DNA of 64,000 nucleotides from Trichobilharzia szidati. Taxonomy: Eukaryota; Platyhelminthes; Trematoda; Strigeidida; Schistosomatidae. The position numbers and the translations under genes are program-made. The DNA lies in assembly GCA_944472155.2 (NCBI GenBank), contig OX235275.1, positions 27,580,865 to 27,644,864 on the forward strand, given 5' to 3'. The notes under the pieces are model-generated. The model did no database searches, was not told the origin of the DNA, and worked only from the letters and a program-made list of their open reading frames with translations. Positions 30,201 to 45,200 of this stretch are shown piece after piece (positions within the stretch are counted from its first letter, which is position 1; each line of letters starts with the position of its first letter).

Positions 30201-33200
30201 GTTGAAGGATTGATATCAATTGGTCGGCAGTTATGGGCGTGATATTGGTGGTACCTGTGAGCGAGTTGCAGGTGATGGTCGACTCAAGAGTCCTTTACAG
30301 TGATCAGACCAATGTTTTATTTGTTTCATCTGCTTGATAATTAGGTGTTCTTTACTAATATAGATAATAAGATATTTTCTCATTGTTCCTCGTGGTCCAT
30401 ATGACTCAAAAGTTCTTCTCTTCTTGCTTTTGTCTTCTTCCCCTCATCCATGTTAGTTAATAATATTTGAACACCTCTTCACACGATCCCCTTCATATCA
30501 CTTTTGGACGTCCCACTGGCAGCTTGCTTTTCGAGTTCCACTCTTTGGCCTGACGCGAGATATCATCCAGCAGCTTCATCAAGGATTGTGCAATCCATCT
30601 CCACTTTCCCCTGCATATTTATTGAGCGATTGGTTCTTGTTTTGTTTGTTCTCATGGTTTCTTGTTAATGATTCTTTCCCTCCATCTGATCTTCAGTATA
30701 TAAAGAAGACAGTTGCTTATAAATGTCTGCAACAGGCTGTTGGTAATATTTTTTGTGACCCACCAATTTTCTGATCCGTATAGAAAAACTGATTTGACGT
30801 TTGTATCGAAAATCCGAATTTTGTATTTGATGCTGAGTGACGAAGATTTCCAGATTGGTTTCAGGTTGATGAATGTGTTTCTCGCCTTCCCGATTCTCGA
30901 TTTGACATCCTCGTCCGTTCCTCGTGTAGTTGAGAGAATGCTCCTTAAATAAATGAATGAAGTAACCTCTTTCAAATCCCTCCCGTTGATGGTGATTGGC
31001 GCTGGATGTTGCTGCTGTTGTTGTTGTCGGTTATTTTCATAACCTCCGTATTGTCTATGTTAACCTGGAGTCCTGTCTTTGCTGCTTCCTCGACCAGTTT
31101 GTCGGTTTTCGCTTGTAAGTTTTCGATTTTGTGTGAGGTCAAACATAAATCGTCTGCGAAATCCAGGTCTTCTAGGTTCTTCACGTCTGTCCAGGATATT
31201 CCTGTCTTCTCGTTTCCCACTGTCTGGTGCATAATCCAGTCCACCACAATTAGGAATATCATTGGTGATAATAAGCACCCTTGTTTGACTCCTGTGTTTG
31301 CTCCAAACGCCTCGCTGAGTTTTCCGTTGTGGATCACTAGACATGTGCCCTTGTCGTACAGCTGTTGAATAAGGTTGATGAATATTTGGGGTACGCCGTA
31401 GTACTCAAGTAGTTTCCAAATTACTTCGCGGTCAACGCTGTCGAAGGCCTTCTCAAAGTCTATGAAGTTGAGGTAGAGGTGTTATCACCATTCCATGCTT
31501 TGTTCAATGATGATGCGTAGAGTGGCAATTTGGTCAGAACATGATTTGCCTTTCCTGAATCCAGTTTGTTCTTGTCAGAATTCTGCATCCAGTGTGTCCT
31601 TTATTCTCTCCAGGATGATGCGATTCAGAATTTTACTTGGCGTCGACAGGAGCATGATTCCTCGCCAGTTCTTGCAGAGTCCTAAGTCACCCTTCTTTGG
31701 TAGTTTCACAAGGTAACCTTTCCTCCAGTTAGTAGGCACCTTCCCCTCCTCACACACGTTTCACAATAATGGAGTCAGCATATCTGCCGTCGTTTCTGGG
31801 TCCGCTTTCAGTGCTTCCGGGGGTATTCCATCTGGTCCAGCTGCTTTTCCAGCTTTCAGAAGCTTGATTGCACTCAAGACTTCAGCTTTCGTTAGAAAGT
31901 TTGGTGTCAACTTGCAGTTGTGTGCGTGCTGTTGTTGGTATTTGTGGACGGGTTGCAGGTGGTGATCGGTTCAAGAGTCCTTTGAAGTGGTCCGCCCATT
32001 GTTTAATCTGTCTATCTTCTTTGGTAATTGGGTTCCCTTCGCTATCTTTTATAGGTTTCACTTGTGTTGATCTCTTCCCGGATAGAGACTTGGTTATCTG
32101 ATATAATGTCCCCAGGTCCCTTTTGCCTGCTGCCTTCTCAGCTTCAGTGGCCAGATTGTCGTAGAATTGTCTTTTGTCCTTCCTAGCACTCTTCTTCACT
32201 TCTTTGTCCACTGTTGTGTAAGTTGAACTCAGCGTCCCCTTCTCTTGTCCGTCTTTGCATTGAATCATTTTCTCTTTCACCATTCTCCTCTCCTCTATTA
32301 GCTTCCAAGTGTCCGTTGAGAGCCATTCCTTGTATTGTTTCTTCTTTCTTCTTAAAATCGTTGAACACGTTTCGTTGAAAATCACCTTCAGAGAGTTCTA
32401 ATGGTCTTCCTCGCATGATTCCTCAGTGTTGTCACGTAGTATTTCCAGATTTGCTATGACAGTTGCAGTGAAAGTGTCCTTTGTGGTTGTGTCCTTCAGT
32501 TTTTGAGTGTTGAACTTGCATTGTGGCCTACTCCCAGCTATCCTGGAGGCTTTAAGCTTCACTTTGAAAGTCTTTTGTACTAGATAGTGTTCCGAATCCA
32601 CATCTGCTCTTCTCTTCGATCTTGTGTCCAGTAGGCTCCGTCTCCACTTCCTTGAGATTGGAATGAAGTCTATCTGGTTTTTGGTGTGTCCATCTGGTGA
32701 AATCCATGTTGCCTTTTGTATATCTTTGTGTTTGAACACACTGTTACCAATCACCAAATCATTGAAGGCGCAGAAGTCTGAGAAGAGTTCACCATTGTCG
32801 TTCATTTCACCGAGGGCCTCACGACCCATGGTGAGTTCTCTTCCTGTATTGTCTCCTCCCAGTTTCGCATTCATATCACCCATCAGTATTCTGATATCGC
32901 CATTTGGGACGTTGTCCATTACTGTTCGTAGTTGACTGTAGAAATCCTCATTGTTCTCTTGTTCTGAGACGTTTGTAGGTGCATAGCATTGAATGACTGT
33001 TACATTCCTTCCTTTTGAGTTGAACGTAGCTGTCATTATCCTGGAGGAGATTGGTTCCCACTGCATGAGAGCTGTGGATGCTGTTGGTGACACCATGATG
33101 GGCACTCTCTCGGTGTGCTCGTGGTTGTCCTCTGGGTGACCGGAATAGATTTCTGTCTCTCTAGTTCACAACTGGCACGTTCCACATCCGTTCCATCTGC

Positions 33201-36200
33201 TCTCGCAGATTCCCAACACTTCTATTCCATATTTTCTCACTTCTGTGTCTATTTCGGCAGCATTTCCAGCTTCGTACATTGTACGAAAATTCCACGTCCC
33301 GATCCATACTTCTGGGTTCATCGAAAGGAGGCACTTTGGTTGACTGGCTTCTCGAAGGCTTTCACTAGCAAGCTAGTAATCTAGTCGCGGTAAGGTGCTC
33401 CATAGCAATTGTTATTCATTTCATTACCTGTATTGATCTCTTTCCGGATAGAGACCTGGTTATCTGATATAGTGTAATGAGTTCTGTTCAACCTGTGGTC
33501 TGCCTGTTCTGCTTTAGTTGATAGTGTGTCATAGAGTTATCGTTTCTCTTCCGTAGCACTCTGTCAAGCGAAGTCCACGTTGCTCTGTGTATATCCTTGT
33601 GCTTGTACATAGCACATCCGATCATCAAATCTCTGAAAGCGCAGAAGTCTGCGAATAATTCTCCGTTCTCATTCATTTCTCCGAGCTATTGTCTCTCGAC
33701 CCATGATTGACTTCTCTTCCTGTATTATCTCTTCCTACTAAGACTTTAGTTAATATCCCCCATAGGGATTTCCACGTATCCATTCAGGATGATGTCCGTG
33801 ACCATTTGTAGTTGTCTATACAAATCCTACTTCATCTCTTGTTCTGCAATGTGTGTAGCCATGTGCGAAGCATTGGATAATTGTAATCTTCCTTTCTTCA
33901 TTCCGAGTGGAACCTGGCTGTCACCATCCAACGGTGGAGACTGTCCCTCAATAACATACTGCTCTGTCACCTATTGGGAAAATTATGAAAGTCATTCTCT
34001 GCGTCAGTGTGTTTGTGGTTGTCGTCAGGTCCCTCAGAAGACAAACGATCACTGATACTCCAGTCGATAGTTTTGAGAGGTCACATTCATTCTATTTGAT
34101 GCAGCAGATTCCACGCACTTCTATGCGGTTTCATCGCATTACTTCGACCACCTGAACAGCTTTCGCAAACTCGTACATCTGGCGTACATTTCACGTCCTC
34201 ATTCTAATTCCTGCTGTCATCAGGAGAAGAGAGATAGGCTGATTGACTTCCTGAAGGCTTCCAACAGCCAGACTTATTACTGTCTACTGAATCCAGCAAA
34301 TACAGAGCTTTTTTCAAATTTTCGTGTATTTTCTCACATTGCTTGTGCAATAAATATTGCCCAGAAGTTTGATAGCTTTGCGATTTAAAGTCGATAAACT
34401 CACTCCAAAATTACACTCTCCAGACAGGCTAGGTACAGGCTAGAAAACTAGCACAGCATTTATACAGGTGAGGCTAGAAATCCTAGTCTGTGACTGCACA
34501 CAAACACCCACATGTGATTCTCATGCCACTGACGATACATTCTTACTTGCTTACAGACCAGTGGATGAAAATAAACGACAACACCATGAGTAAGACAATA
34601 TACCATTTTAAATATTTATAATATTGTGCAGTTTTGTGAGAGGAATGAGAAGGAGTGGCCTAATTAATCTGCCATAACAATTTCGCAACTATATTTGACT
34701 AACGAACAATGCGAATGAGAAATTCAAATCGAGGAATCAGTCAGAGGAGCAACTGAAATTCTAATAATACGTGATTCTTCAAACATTGTGATGTTGGACA
34801 CCATCTGGTGTTAATATGCCAGAGACATCAGTATTATTCGTAATGATTTCGGAATGCCACATTCGCAATACTTGAACACTCACGACGCTTTCAATAGACG
34901 AAGGAATAAGGACACTTTCAGTGAAAAGAAGATGGAGAAAACTTTGACGTCACTCGGCGAAATGTGATGGTTGTTCACGCAGAGCTACGTGGAGCAATGG
35001 CCGTCGGATCGACAGTCTCACAGGCATTCGTTGACATATTCATGGATTTTAGGCGGGAAAATCCACCTCGACCATTCATATCATCAATGAAATGTTGATA
35101 GAGGTGTGCAGATGACGCTTGAGTAATAAGGAGAATGACTGACACTGACAAACTTGTCCCACAAACAAACAACAGTCATGTAGACACAGTGTGGAGATTC
35201 AATACGGAAATAGAGGATGAAATTGATGAACAACTTGTGTAGCTGAACTGCGAAGCAGTGATTTGTAATACAAATGTGTGAATTGAAGCAAATATCAAAA
35301 CAACAACTCATCGTTGTGTGTAAACTATCGACATACAACTACAATTAATCTGGTCTACTCCATAGTGCGCAGACGTTCAACTGACATGAAATAATATCAC
35401 ATCACCAGCCGACACCATGTGCAGGAAATCGGCACGCATCGAAGTCAAGAAGGTGCTTTCAAGTGTCAAACAGTTGTTTTCTCAATATCTTCTGAAGAAT
35501 ATTGTGCGAAATTCGTTTCAATGTATTTCATACTGTACGTTCTGCGTAACTACACACAATATTTCTTTTGATAGAATACTTATTCCTTCTGAGAAATTCA
35601 TCAACAGGTAAGCACGTGTGCATTGAAATAATTTCAGTTACCTGACTTCATAATCCCTGGAAGTGGAATTTGGGAGACCAGCACCATTGTGTTCACTTGC
35701 TTTTCCCAACGTTTCCATGGGATACATTCTATCAATGAACACCAAGATATTATTCATGATTCGCCCATCAGTTAGTCAGTTGATTCGATATTAGTCAGAA
35801 TGTTTCGTGACTGCCTAACTACAGAAACACAGAGTTGCATCCACTTGAGAAGGTATTTGTCGGTGAAACTGTGCACTGAACTTCAGTCGATCGCTGCGAC
35901 AGAGATGAAGACGCATTCGCGAGTAGTCTCCATCCAGACATTAGCGGAAATAAAAGCAAGCACGTAGTTCAGGTAACAGTTTCCTTTCGGAGACGAATTG
36001 ACTCACTTAGCTCTACAGTGGAATTATTATTACAGAAGCAGATAACGCATGTGCTGAAATATTTGTGCATGCATCAGTTCAGATGTCACTGCAAATCACC
36101 TTCCGGCGATTTCTCAACGTGACTATAATCTTCATGACAGAAACGCAATAATACTTCCACTTCCTTTACAGATGAATGGAATGAACTGAATAGAATCGTA

Positions 36201-39200
36201 TTTGAATGTGAGCGATTTGAAATCTGGTTTAGAAATTTTCATCTAGTTATCTTCCTGATGTTCTATGATGACATTTCTGACTTTCGATGCTGCGCTTGTG
36301 TGGGTAATTGTATTCATTTCAGTGAAGAATTCGCCACGAACCTGATCAGTGGATGAGTCACTGAATGAAAACATCAAGCGCCAAATGACGGATTTCTCCT
36401 GATTTGAGACCCGCCTCAGACCGCTGCAACAACAGCAACAATATCATCAATTGCACCAAGGATCGAACACGCCTCGTCCACGATGCTGCCACTAAGGTGG
36501 AATTCAGCAACCGAATGAATTCGAAAATTCCTACTCACGGATCCGGGACTGTCAGCAACCAATGCCATAGATGACCATGCAGACTTCTGATGCCGCTGGC
36601 GTTCACAGATTCAGTCTGAAAAATTGGTGTTGTTGTTTTTAAACAGCACTTCAGAGATAATAAGCAGTGACATTGTCATCTCATGGTGACATACAATTCG
36701 TTCATGAAACGGGATATGGCAGATTTTCCAGATATCTCCTTGATTCCATTAAACTAATCAACGCCTTCATCTAAGTCAAAGTGCAATCTTTTTATTTCAT
36801 TTTCACAGATTTTCGAAAGAATAAGGCCTATGTTCTCAAAGGTAAGCAAGAAGCAACCGAATTCATTATCTACTCGCTCGAGTAGTGAAAGTGTCTTGAT
36901 TACACTACCTACCATCCCAGTATTCAAGGATACCAATTCATTGAGACAACAATGACACAAGGCGAAAATAGAAAGTGTATTCGGTGGAATACAGTTGAGC
37001 TGTAAGACATGTAATACTTCGATTGGACACAGACTGATGTCATGCCTGTAATCCTTGGCGTTTGCTGCAGACTGAATTGTATCGGTCAAGTTTGCAATGT
37101 GGCCACCAACAAGCTGGGTGGATCTCCAACACAGTGTACTCAGAATTCTTGTTATCAGATGATTGGAGGCAATTGACAGGAGGCTTTCCTCGGCTCAGGC
37201 TTTCGTGCTTGTTGACTGACACTAGTCAGTTATGCAGTCCTGCAGGATGTCAGTCACGGTTTCGAATAGCCGACTGGCTCAGTGTCGACGTCTGTGACTG
37301 CAGGAGGCATGAGATCTTTGAGGATCACAGATGCGCCTTGTTGACTGGTGACTGTCAACAAGCAGGAGATTTAGGTGAGTCAGGGCTTCTTTCAGATGTA
37401 TCTGCACAACCACTTAATAATAAGAAATGTAATGGCGGTCGGTATATTCTGATTGGCATTTGAATGAGGCGAACTATGCATAGTCAAATGTTCTTTCAGA
37501 CAAATAACTCACAAACACACTTCGAATTTCAACACACGAATGTAGTTTACAGGAATGAGAATCAGTCGACACTAAGAAAGATTCAATTTGTGTTCATGGA
37601 GTCATATTCTGTACAATTTCGTAAAGTGTTATCGTTCGGATAGGCAGAGACGTGTCTATCAGTTAGTTGGAATACACGACACTTCAGTTGACGTAGTCAT
37701 GAGAGAAGTTTACTGAGGCAGGCTGGTTGAAAGTAAAGGAAATATCTCAGTTTTACACGGTTTTCGCAATCAATGCTGACTGTTTCGATCAAATTTGTGA
37801 AAAATCATGCCTGTGAGATCAACCGATGCCCTCTGTCCTAGGTTCGTTCTCACTTATGTGAAACATTTCACATCCCACAGCAATCAGATGTGATGTGCCA
37901 TGATTGATTGACTGATCACATGAAAAACCCACATGTATCAGCCGAAATTTATATTTCAAAATATCATGCTATCATTTCATTCTACGTAACGTAACTTTCA
38001 TGTCACTGCTTTCAATGGCCTCTGCCAAACACGTGACTGCTCCTCTCAAATTGGTTTCATTCTTTTCAGATAGTCCGAATGCAAGAGAGAAGCTTGAAAA
38101 AGCAGGTTTGTACACGTGGATTTTCTCCCTCTTCTTCTCCTTGTTCTGCTGCGTCAATCTTCATTATACCCTCCTGAATCTGTATTGTCTGTTAACATAA
38201 GATGATCCACTTGTCAGTTCATCCACCAGTAGTTCATCGGTCAAACTGAGGATGACCCACTTGGACTACTCATGTTAACTCAACGCATTTCGATGGAGAG
38301 TGTGTTTGTGCGAGTGATTCACTGACAGTCTACACCTACCCAGAATCTCCACTTGCGAAATAACCATGGGTTTCGCATGGAATTAAGATCCAAATAACAT
38401 AGATACGCAGGCATGCATTCCGGCCAGCTTTGGCCGGCTTCCTGTGCCAATGAAATGGAGAAGCAGATTTCCTGAAGGCTCTTTCACAAAGTAAAGATTC
38501 ATTTGACCCTACACATCAAGAGAGTGATTGAATCCAATAGATGAATAGAAGTTTGTGTTGGCGTAATTTGTAATCTGGATAGGTTGTTAGGAAGGAGTCG
38601 ATTGTCTCGCCAGGCAGGATATTCAGCGTCGACTTTTCAGTTGAACCGTCCAGCTGACAGTGAATTCAAGTACTGCGACTTCATTCACCGGAGGGCAGAA
38701 TTCAAGCAACATTCTCATTTGTTTCCTAGAAAACTTTCATGTTGAGTATGAAAAAATCAACTGCAGGGATAAGACTGGCAACACGACTGATCACGAGTCG
38801 AGAACCATTGAAAGATAAGCATGGCGGACTACACAGCTGTTTCGTCAGCCTAGTTTTCGGCTCATCGCCACTACACACATGCTCGCGTTGGAGACCAGAA
38901 TAATTTGACAACGAGACGAGCTAATAGACATTTAAGCAACTATGATCGGCACCAAGACTCATGAAAAACATCTTCTGTACTTTCAGAATGCGTAGTGAGC
39001 ACAAGCGCCAGCCAGTGTGACAGGAGTGTAACTATCCTCTTGTCTGACGCGGTGTACATCACTGTCAACACTGGTGGTCGCACCACATGCGTGTCACGAG
39101 ATGACGTGCGTTGGAATTCATGGAGCATTGAGTCACTTGCCACTGGATTAGTGGTCTTTCAGCTTGCTTCATAACCGGAATCTGCCGGCTTCACACCTCT

Positions 39201-42200
39201 GCAGTGGATGTGTACTGCTGAAGAGTACAAAACGGGGCTGGTGATATATCTGTCCGCGGTCACTGTTGGTTATGCAGTGCTTCTCTAACTGATGTGAACT
39301 CAAATTCACTCCTGTAACTTTCACAATACACTGTGAGAAAATCCAATGCCAAACATTTCTATTAATTACTGATCAATTTGTCTCCTCTTTACAACTGATG
39401 CAGATTTCCTGAACAAATTTATGAATGGTGAGCATCAATGTTTTATTACGTGATTTGTGATAGTTTGCATCTTTGAATATGAATATGTGGCCTGTAGAAG
39501 AGAGAGTGTCCACACACATGTAGACACGCGATGTATATCATGACATCGCTGGTCATCTGTACAAGTGTTCGATTGACCATTCAACACGTCATCAAAGATA
39601 ACATCAGTACTGATACTCAATCAGCACTTTCTCATTGAACGTCACTCACTGCAATCACTCAGCACCATAAATCCAGTGAATCTTCTTGTAAATACAGCAT
39701 ACTTCGACTCAGAATGTTTGCTTGATCATTTTCGCTCAGAGGAAAGAAAAGTGGCAGCCTGAAGCAAACGTCAGCAGAATTCATCTCACACTATCATATT
39801 GTATTGCTTGTTGTCGAGATGAAATGCTGTCAATAGAAGGAGTGAAATCCTTTAGTTATTCGTCTCCATCACCGCAGTGTAACATCATGTGTAGTGCAGA
39901 GACGTGATACTCAATGAGTTGATGAATGCATCAATGAATGAATGAATGATTGATTGATTGATTGATACGAGGAATAATGCACCTTGATAGAAATTCGAAA
40001 TATATGAGGTACATCAACCAGGTAGTTAGAAAAGCTTGAGGGTGACAAGAAGCGATAGGGGAATATCTCAACTGTGGTTGTTATGATCTGCTGTCACGCT
40101 GTTGCGTGCACCGAATATTCATCAACCTCATTCAACAGCTAGTCATGTGACAGGGGTATATATCAAATGATCTACAATGGAAAACTGGGTGAGGCGTCTG
40201 AAGTGAAGACAAGAGTAGGCCATTGGTGCCTGCCAACCATCACCGGTGACATTGCTGATTGCATCGGAGTCGATTGAGCATCCGATTTCACGGAGTGAGA
40301 AGGCAGTGATATGCTAGACCACCGATAAGAAGACTCAAGAAGATGCGTACTTCGCAGATGATTCATGCCCAATCTGATAGCAAATCGGAAGACTTACAGG
40401 CGAATGTCAACAAACTGGCAGAAGAGAAAAGGAGGCATGGACAGGACTTGACCGGAACCACAGGCACCAGTCACCATCAGCCAGAGTAATTTGGCAGGAC
40501 TTACTCGCTTCACTCATACAGGAGGCGTCACTCCAACTGCAGGCAGACAGAATGCATGAAGATTTGAATAGTGAGAGCAAGACAATCCTTCGTGCTCTGA
40601 AATCAGTTTACGAGTCTCCTGGACTCACCTGGCACAAGGAACAAGTTTCAGACCCTCAACACGAATGTGTAGTCTATCAATTCTTCCACACGGATCAGAC
40701 ACCTCCAGCCTGAGTCACGGAGACCATTTCCAATAGACTACTTTTGACCTTTATCAACAGCTGTCCTCTTCACTGGCTCCGTTCCGAAGACTATACGGCC
40801 AGCCTGAAAGAATTAGTAGCAATAAACCATGAGAGGAAACCCAAAAGTGAGAACTTATTTCTCAACAAATATTTCAGAGGGGATGGAGATGGATCAGACA
40901 CACGCTGAGGAGACTGTTGAATGACATCGCGTAGCAGGCCATGACACGCTTGGGACTCCAATGAGAAACGGTGAGTGGAGAGAGGTTTTGGGAGTGACAT
41001 GAAGTACACCGTGCGAGGAGAGGGTCGGAGACTATAAACAATTTTGGGACCGGATGAGGAGGATCACAGAATATAGGACAGAATGCAGGTGTGCTGCTGA
41101 AGCCATTCGTTTCATTCGGAAGCCTAGAGAGCCATAGTAAACTCAATAATATAACAGCTTGCCAGGATAATGCTGTCTGCATCCAGGCACTCGACAGCAT
41201 TAGGTGCGAAGAGAAATAAACAGAATTGAGGTTGAATCTTGCCTTCGCCAACACAAGCGTGTATCATCCAACTTCAAAGTGCGTAGAAACCGATCGAATT
41301 AAGACAATCTTCACTGTAATCAAGCAACCGAAGAGAAGGATTTGATATTATGACGTCTGATATTGAAACCAGCTGTATGTGGCAAGACAACTGATAGACT
41401 CGATGGAAGGCAAAGCACTCAAAGCAATGTGAAATATTCAGGCAAAATGGAACACGTGGGTTGGGGAGAAGACTTAGGAAAGTGCCGTGAAAATACTACA
41501 TTATTGAGTGAAGTTTGGCAAGCATTTGATTGGAACCATCACATTTACATATAGCTATTTCGTGTGTGAGTACATTAGCATTCTGAAACAAAAGTAGAGT
41601 TAAAAATACCTAGGTCTACTGTTCACGTCATCGAAATGTTTCTAAATTGTGACGAATAATTAAAATTGTAACTCAGTGGTGACGATTTGTAATTGTTGAC
41701 AAGGGTTTCGTAATATGAAATAGGAAGTAAGTGGAGACATTTGTACAAAAAATGCATTATGTTATGGGTAAAGAGAGAAAATAAAGATCAGTTAAGAAGA
41801 GGATGTTACTAAGATGCAATACGAAAACGAAAACAAAACAAAGCCGTCGAACATGGAATCATACCCGAAGTGGAGGGAAAGTATGGAAACGTTATTTCTC
41901 TGTACATAAGTCAGTGTTTTCTATCCGGATTGCTTAATCCTCAGCAATGCAAAGTGAACAGAAGCTTGATTTTCTCTTTCTTCCCATTACATAATGTATG
42001 TTTTGAACATGTGTCTCCTTTAACATCCTATTGCATATCACGAAAAGCGAGTCAACAATTACAAATCGTCACCACTCTAGTTACAATTCTCATTATTCGT
42101 CACAATTTAGAAACATTTTGATGGCGTGAACAGTAACCCTAACTAATTTTCACTCCATTTTGGTTCGACAATCCATATGCTTTCACACACTAAACAGTTA

Positions 42201-45200
42201 TATGTTAGTGCGATTGTACAGCCAAGGGAATGAATTCGCCGAAAAGAGACTCTATACTGAACTTTTGTTGTTCTTATACTTCCAAGTAAGTTGAGAACTG
42301 AATCACCTAAGTCTTCCTTATTAAACTAAGTGATTTTCTCTGCTTTTTCCCACTCTTAGAATTCGGAAACGACTTGTCAGGCCTTACAGGTGAGTGTGAA
42401 TCATAACTTCTCTCATGATAGCTACCTACAGCCATGTGAATCAGTATATTAACATCAATACTAAATCATTTCCTCATATTTGGCCAATAATTTCGTGGAA
42501 TTAGGAAAACAAGGGTCGCTTGCATCTTCCTCCTTTACTGCTTGTCAAAACCACTCCCTTATTTACCATGCTTTTGTGAAATTGCATAAGATACAAACAG
42601 CGCATATGCTTTCGCACAGTCGAAAACCACACTCACAATCATATTGTTGACTGGATAATGCCCCAGACTGTGTGTCCACAAACGCAGAAATACGTTGGAC
42701 CGATAGGAAGACGGTAGAAGATCTGGACTTCGTGGACGACTAACGTCCGGTGTTCCATGGACTCAAGGACTTCCAATTGCAAGCCAACAATTTGTAAGAA
42801 GAAGCAGAAAATACAGCACTTCCAGTGGAGATACAGGTGGTGAAGGTAACTGAACAACAGGGAATTCTCTTCTGCTGCTTATTCAGTGCAGTGTCGCTTC
42901 AACTCTAAGCAGCACAAATGAGTATGTGAAGGGCAGGACCAAACAAGCGAGACAGATTTTCAGATTTCATTGTGAATTCAGTGTGGAAAGCCGCTGCACT
43001 CAGAATAAGGAAAACGATTCAGATCTCCTACACTGATGTCCAATCAGCGCGTAATTCTGGTTGAGAGACTTAGCACGTGTACCAACATAAGCATGTGTAA
43101 CCGAATTCAGAGATTTCTTGGTTGCTGACCTGACTGGATACTGATGACCTCATGGTTAGAAAGGGTGAGAAATATGAAACTCTGCCTATTACAAGCTCCA
43201 ATGCGATTAACTCTCCACTGTCCTTGGAAAGTGCAGTCTACATTCACATGCATTCTTCTCACATGTTTGTGTAATCAATCGACATCTCATAAATCACTGC
43301 AAGACTATTCAAACCTTCACCAGTTCACGTCGTACACAGCTCTATGTCAACCGAAAGACTCAACAGGGAAACGAGATAAAATCAACGTCACCCACACAAT
43401 AAATTTCAACAGACGCGGAAAACACTAAATTGACCAAAGTGGACGTCCCTTTCGTCTCCATATTCATGAAGGTAAACTGGTGGCTGCATACAGACAAACA
43501 CAGACATCAATGTGACTGAGACTAAGTTCAAATATTACACAGACGAAACAGCAAGAATGCTACAGGATTATTAGGAGCCTGATTTTCCAGCGAATCGTCA
43601 ATGAAATAACACAAACAATACGGAGGAAATATCACGCACAAAGGATGAAACACCAGGTCAAGCAAACAATCAGTACAAACACAAGAAGCTTTGAGGGCGT
43701 TCAAACACACAAATCAACCGATCACGTTCAAGGTGACCAGAGTATGTGACTGAACTCAGATAACAAAACCACATCAAAATAATCAACCTGAGCTAGACAT
43801 CGTCTACAACATATTTCTACATCAATAAATCAGGTCTTTGCCTTAAGAGAATCTCACTACTTACTATTCACGATTTATTTGTGTTCATAATTTTATATTT
43901 GTGTATTGTTAACCCGATCTCGCACACTACAGGAAATCCGGAAACAACAGAACCGCCAGTGGTGACTTGTAAGTTGAACTGCAAGTTAAACAACACCTTA
44001 TTCCCTTTAAAAAATTGGCTTTCTTCACATGTGACACACTCCTTGTAATTGTTGTCAGTGACCTGCCATCAACTTGAGCTTTCATTCATCTACATACTTT
44101 CAGACTCCACTACAGGTGCAAGAAATCAGTAGTGGATACGTTGGTTTCTGATGAATCTACAACAAGCGATCTGTTCATGTGTAGCAACCGAAGGAGTTGT
44201 AGGATTCAGTCTACATTCTGAGGTTTGAAATGTCACAATCAATACTGACAACGTGGATTGTGAGCCTTGCTTTCGTCTGTGAGTAGGTAATCTTGCTACT
44301 TGAAACACAGCCGAAGAATGTGAGGTCATCAAGACATGTAGAGTAAACGGTATATTTTATTGCACTACGGTTTTTCTCATTCATTCGTCTTCCATATGAA
44401 GTGGAGACCAATCGCATCTATAAATTTTTGAAGGGCTGAAATTATTTAAGTCGAAGTGAGTGTTTCCGATCGTCGTGGATGCAAATTCAGGTGGGACGAT
44501 TATTCAAGCTGGCCAACAAGGGGTGGAGCAGGATGGATATGTCAAATGCACAAGCATACTCAAACTGCATCACTGAGAGATCGTCATACTAGCCAGACAA
44601 GACAAAGCATGAAGTCGCGTCACATTTGCATGTACTTGTAGAATCACGCACGATCTTGTGATTGTGGAAGAGAATGCTTGTAATGTGATATGTCTGAAGG
44701 CTTCAGATAGACTCTGATTTGCCTACTGCTCAATCTGTTATTTCAGCTACATTCCCACTACCTGGATGCTGAGGGACGGGCTTACAACTTCATTCAGATC
44801 GTCTTCATACTTCACGATGAAACGTGCCTTTCCAGTGTAAGAGGTTTGTGACTCAAATACACAGAAATGATTGATTGCACACATTGGATTCATTGAAACC
44901 TATTCATCGTAAGATGGAGCCTACTCTGCAACTGCATACAAGCAGCCACATGTATTTCTCTTCTCACTGATGACACTTTCTTACTTGTTTACAGATTCGT
45001 GGAGGACTGTCGGCAACGATATCGAAAGTAAGCGTTTCCACTATTTTAAATATTGTGCACCCATGAAAGGGGCAGGAGGAGTTACCTACTAAAACCTATA
45101 CAACACCTTTTTCGCTACTTTGATTGGCGAAGATCATGTATAAGAAATTCTTATCGAGGATTTAGTCGGCTGAGTAAGCAGAATTCGAATCACAGGTGAA

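Larger units (their letters stand above)
20554..35271 (+). repeat. Tandem segmental duplication, unit B (core plus type 1 linker with RTE insertions)
   Basis: The core (to about 28450) copies unit A with rare substitutions. It is 3.5 kb longer overall because its linker carries the nested RTE elements. It lacks the 36-nt ETTEPPVVT exon: the sequence matching unit A 17230-18365 is replaced by about 170 bp at 28460-28630. Confidence 0.85.

Noticed and set aside
44105..44116. 12-nt segment ACTCCACTACAG with donor-like gtgcaag
   Set aside because: The homologous site in unit A lacks the donor, and a 12-nt match is too short to support without transcripts.
44140..44170. ctgatgaa core resembling a hammerhead ribozyme
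   Set aside because: Schistosome satellites do encode hammerheads, but I found no conserved CTGATGAG...GAAA core with pairing stems here.
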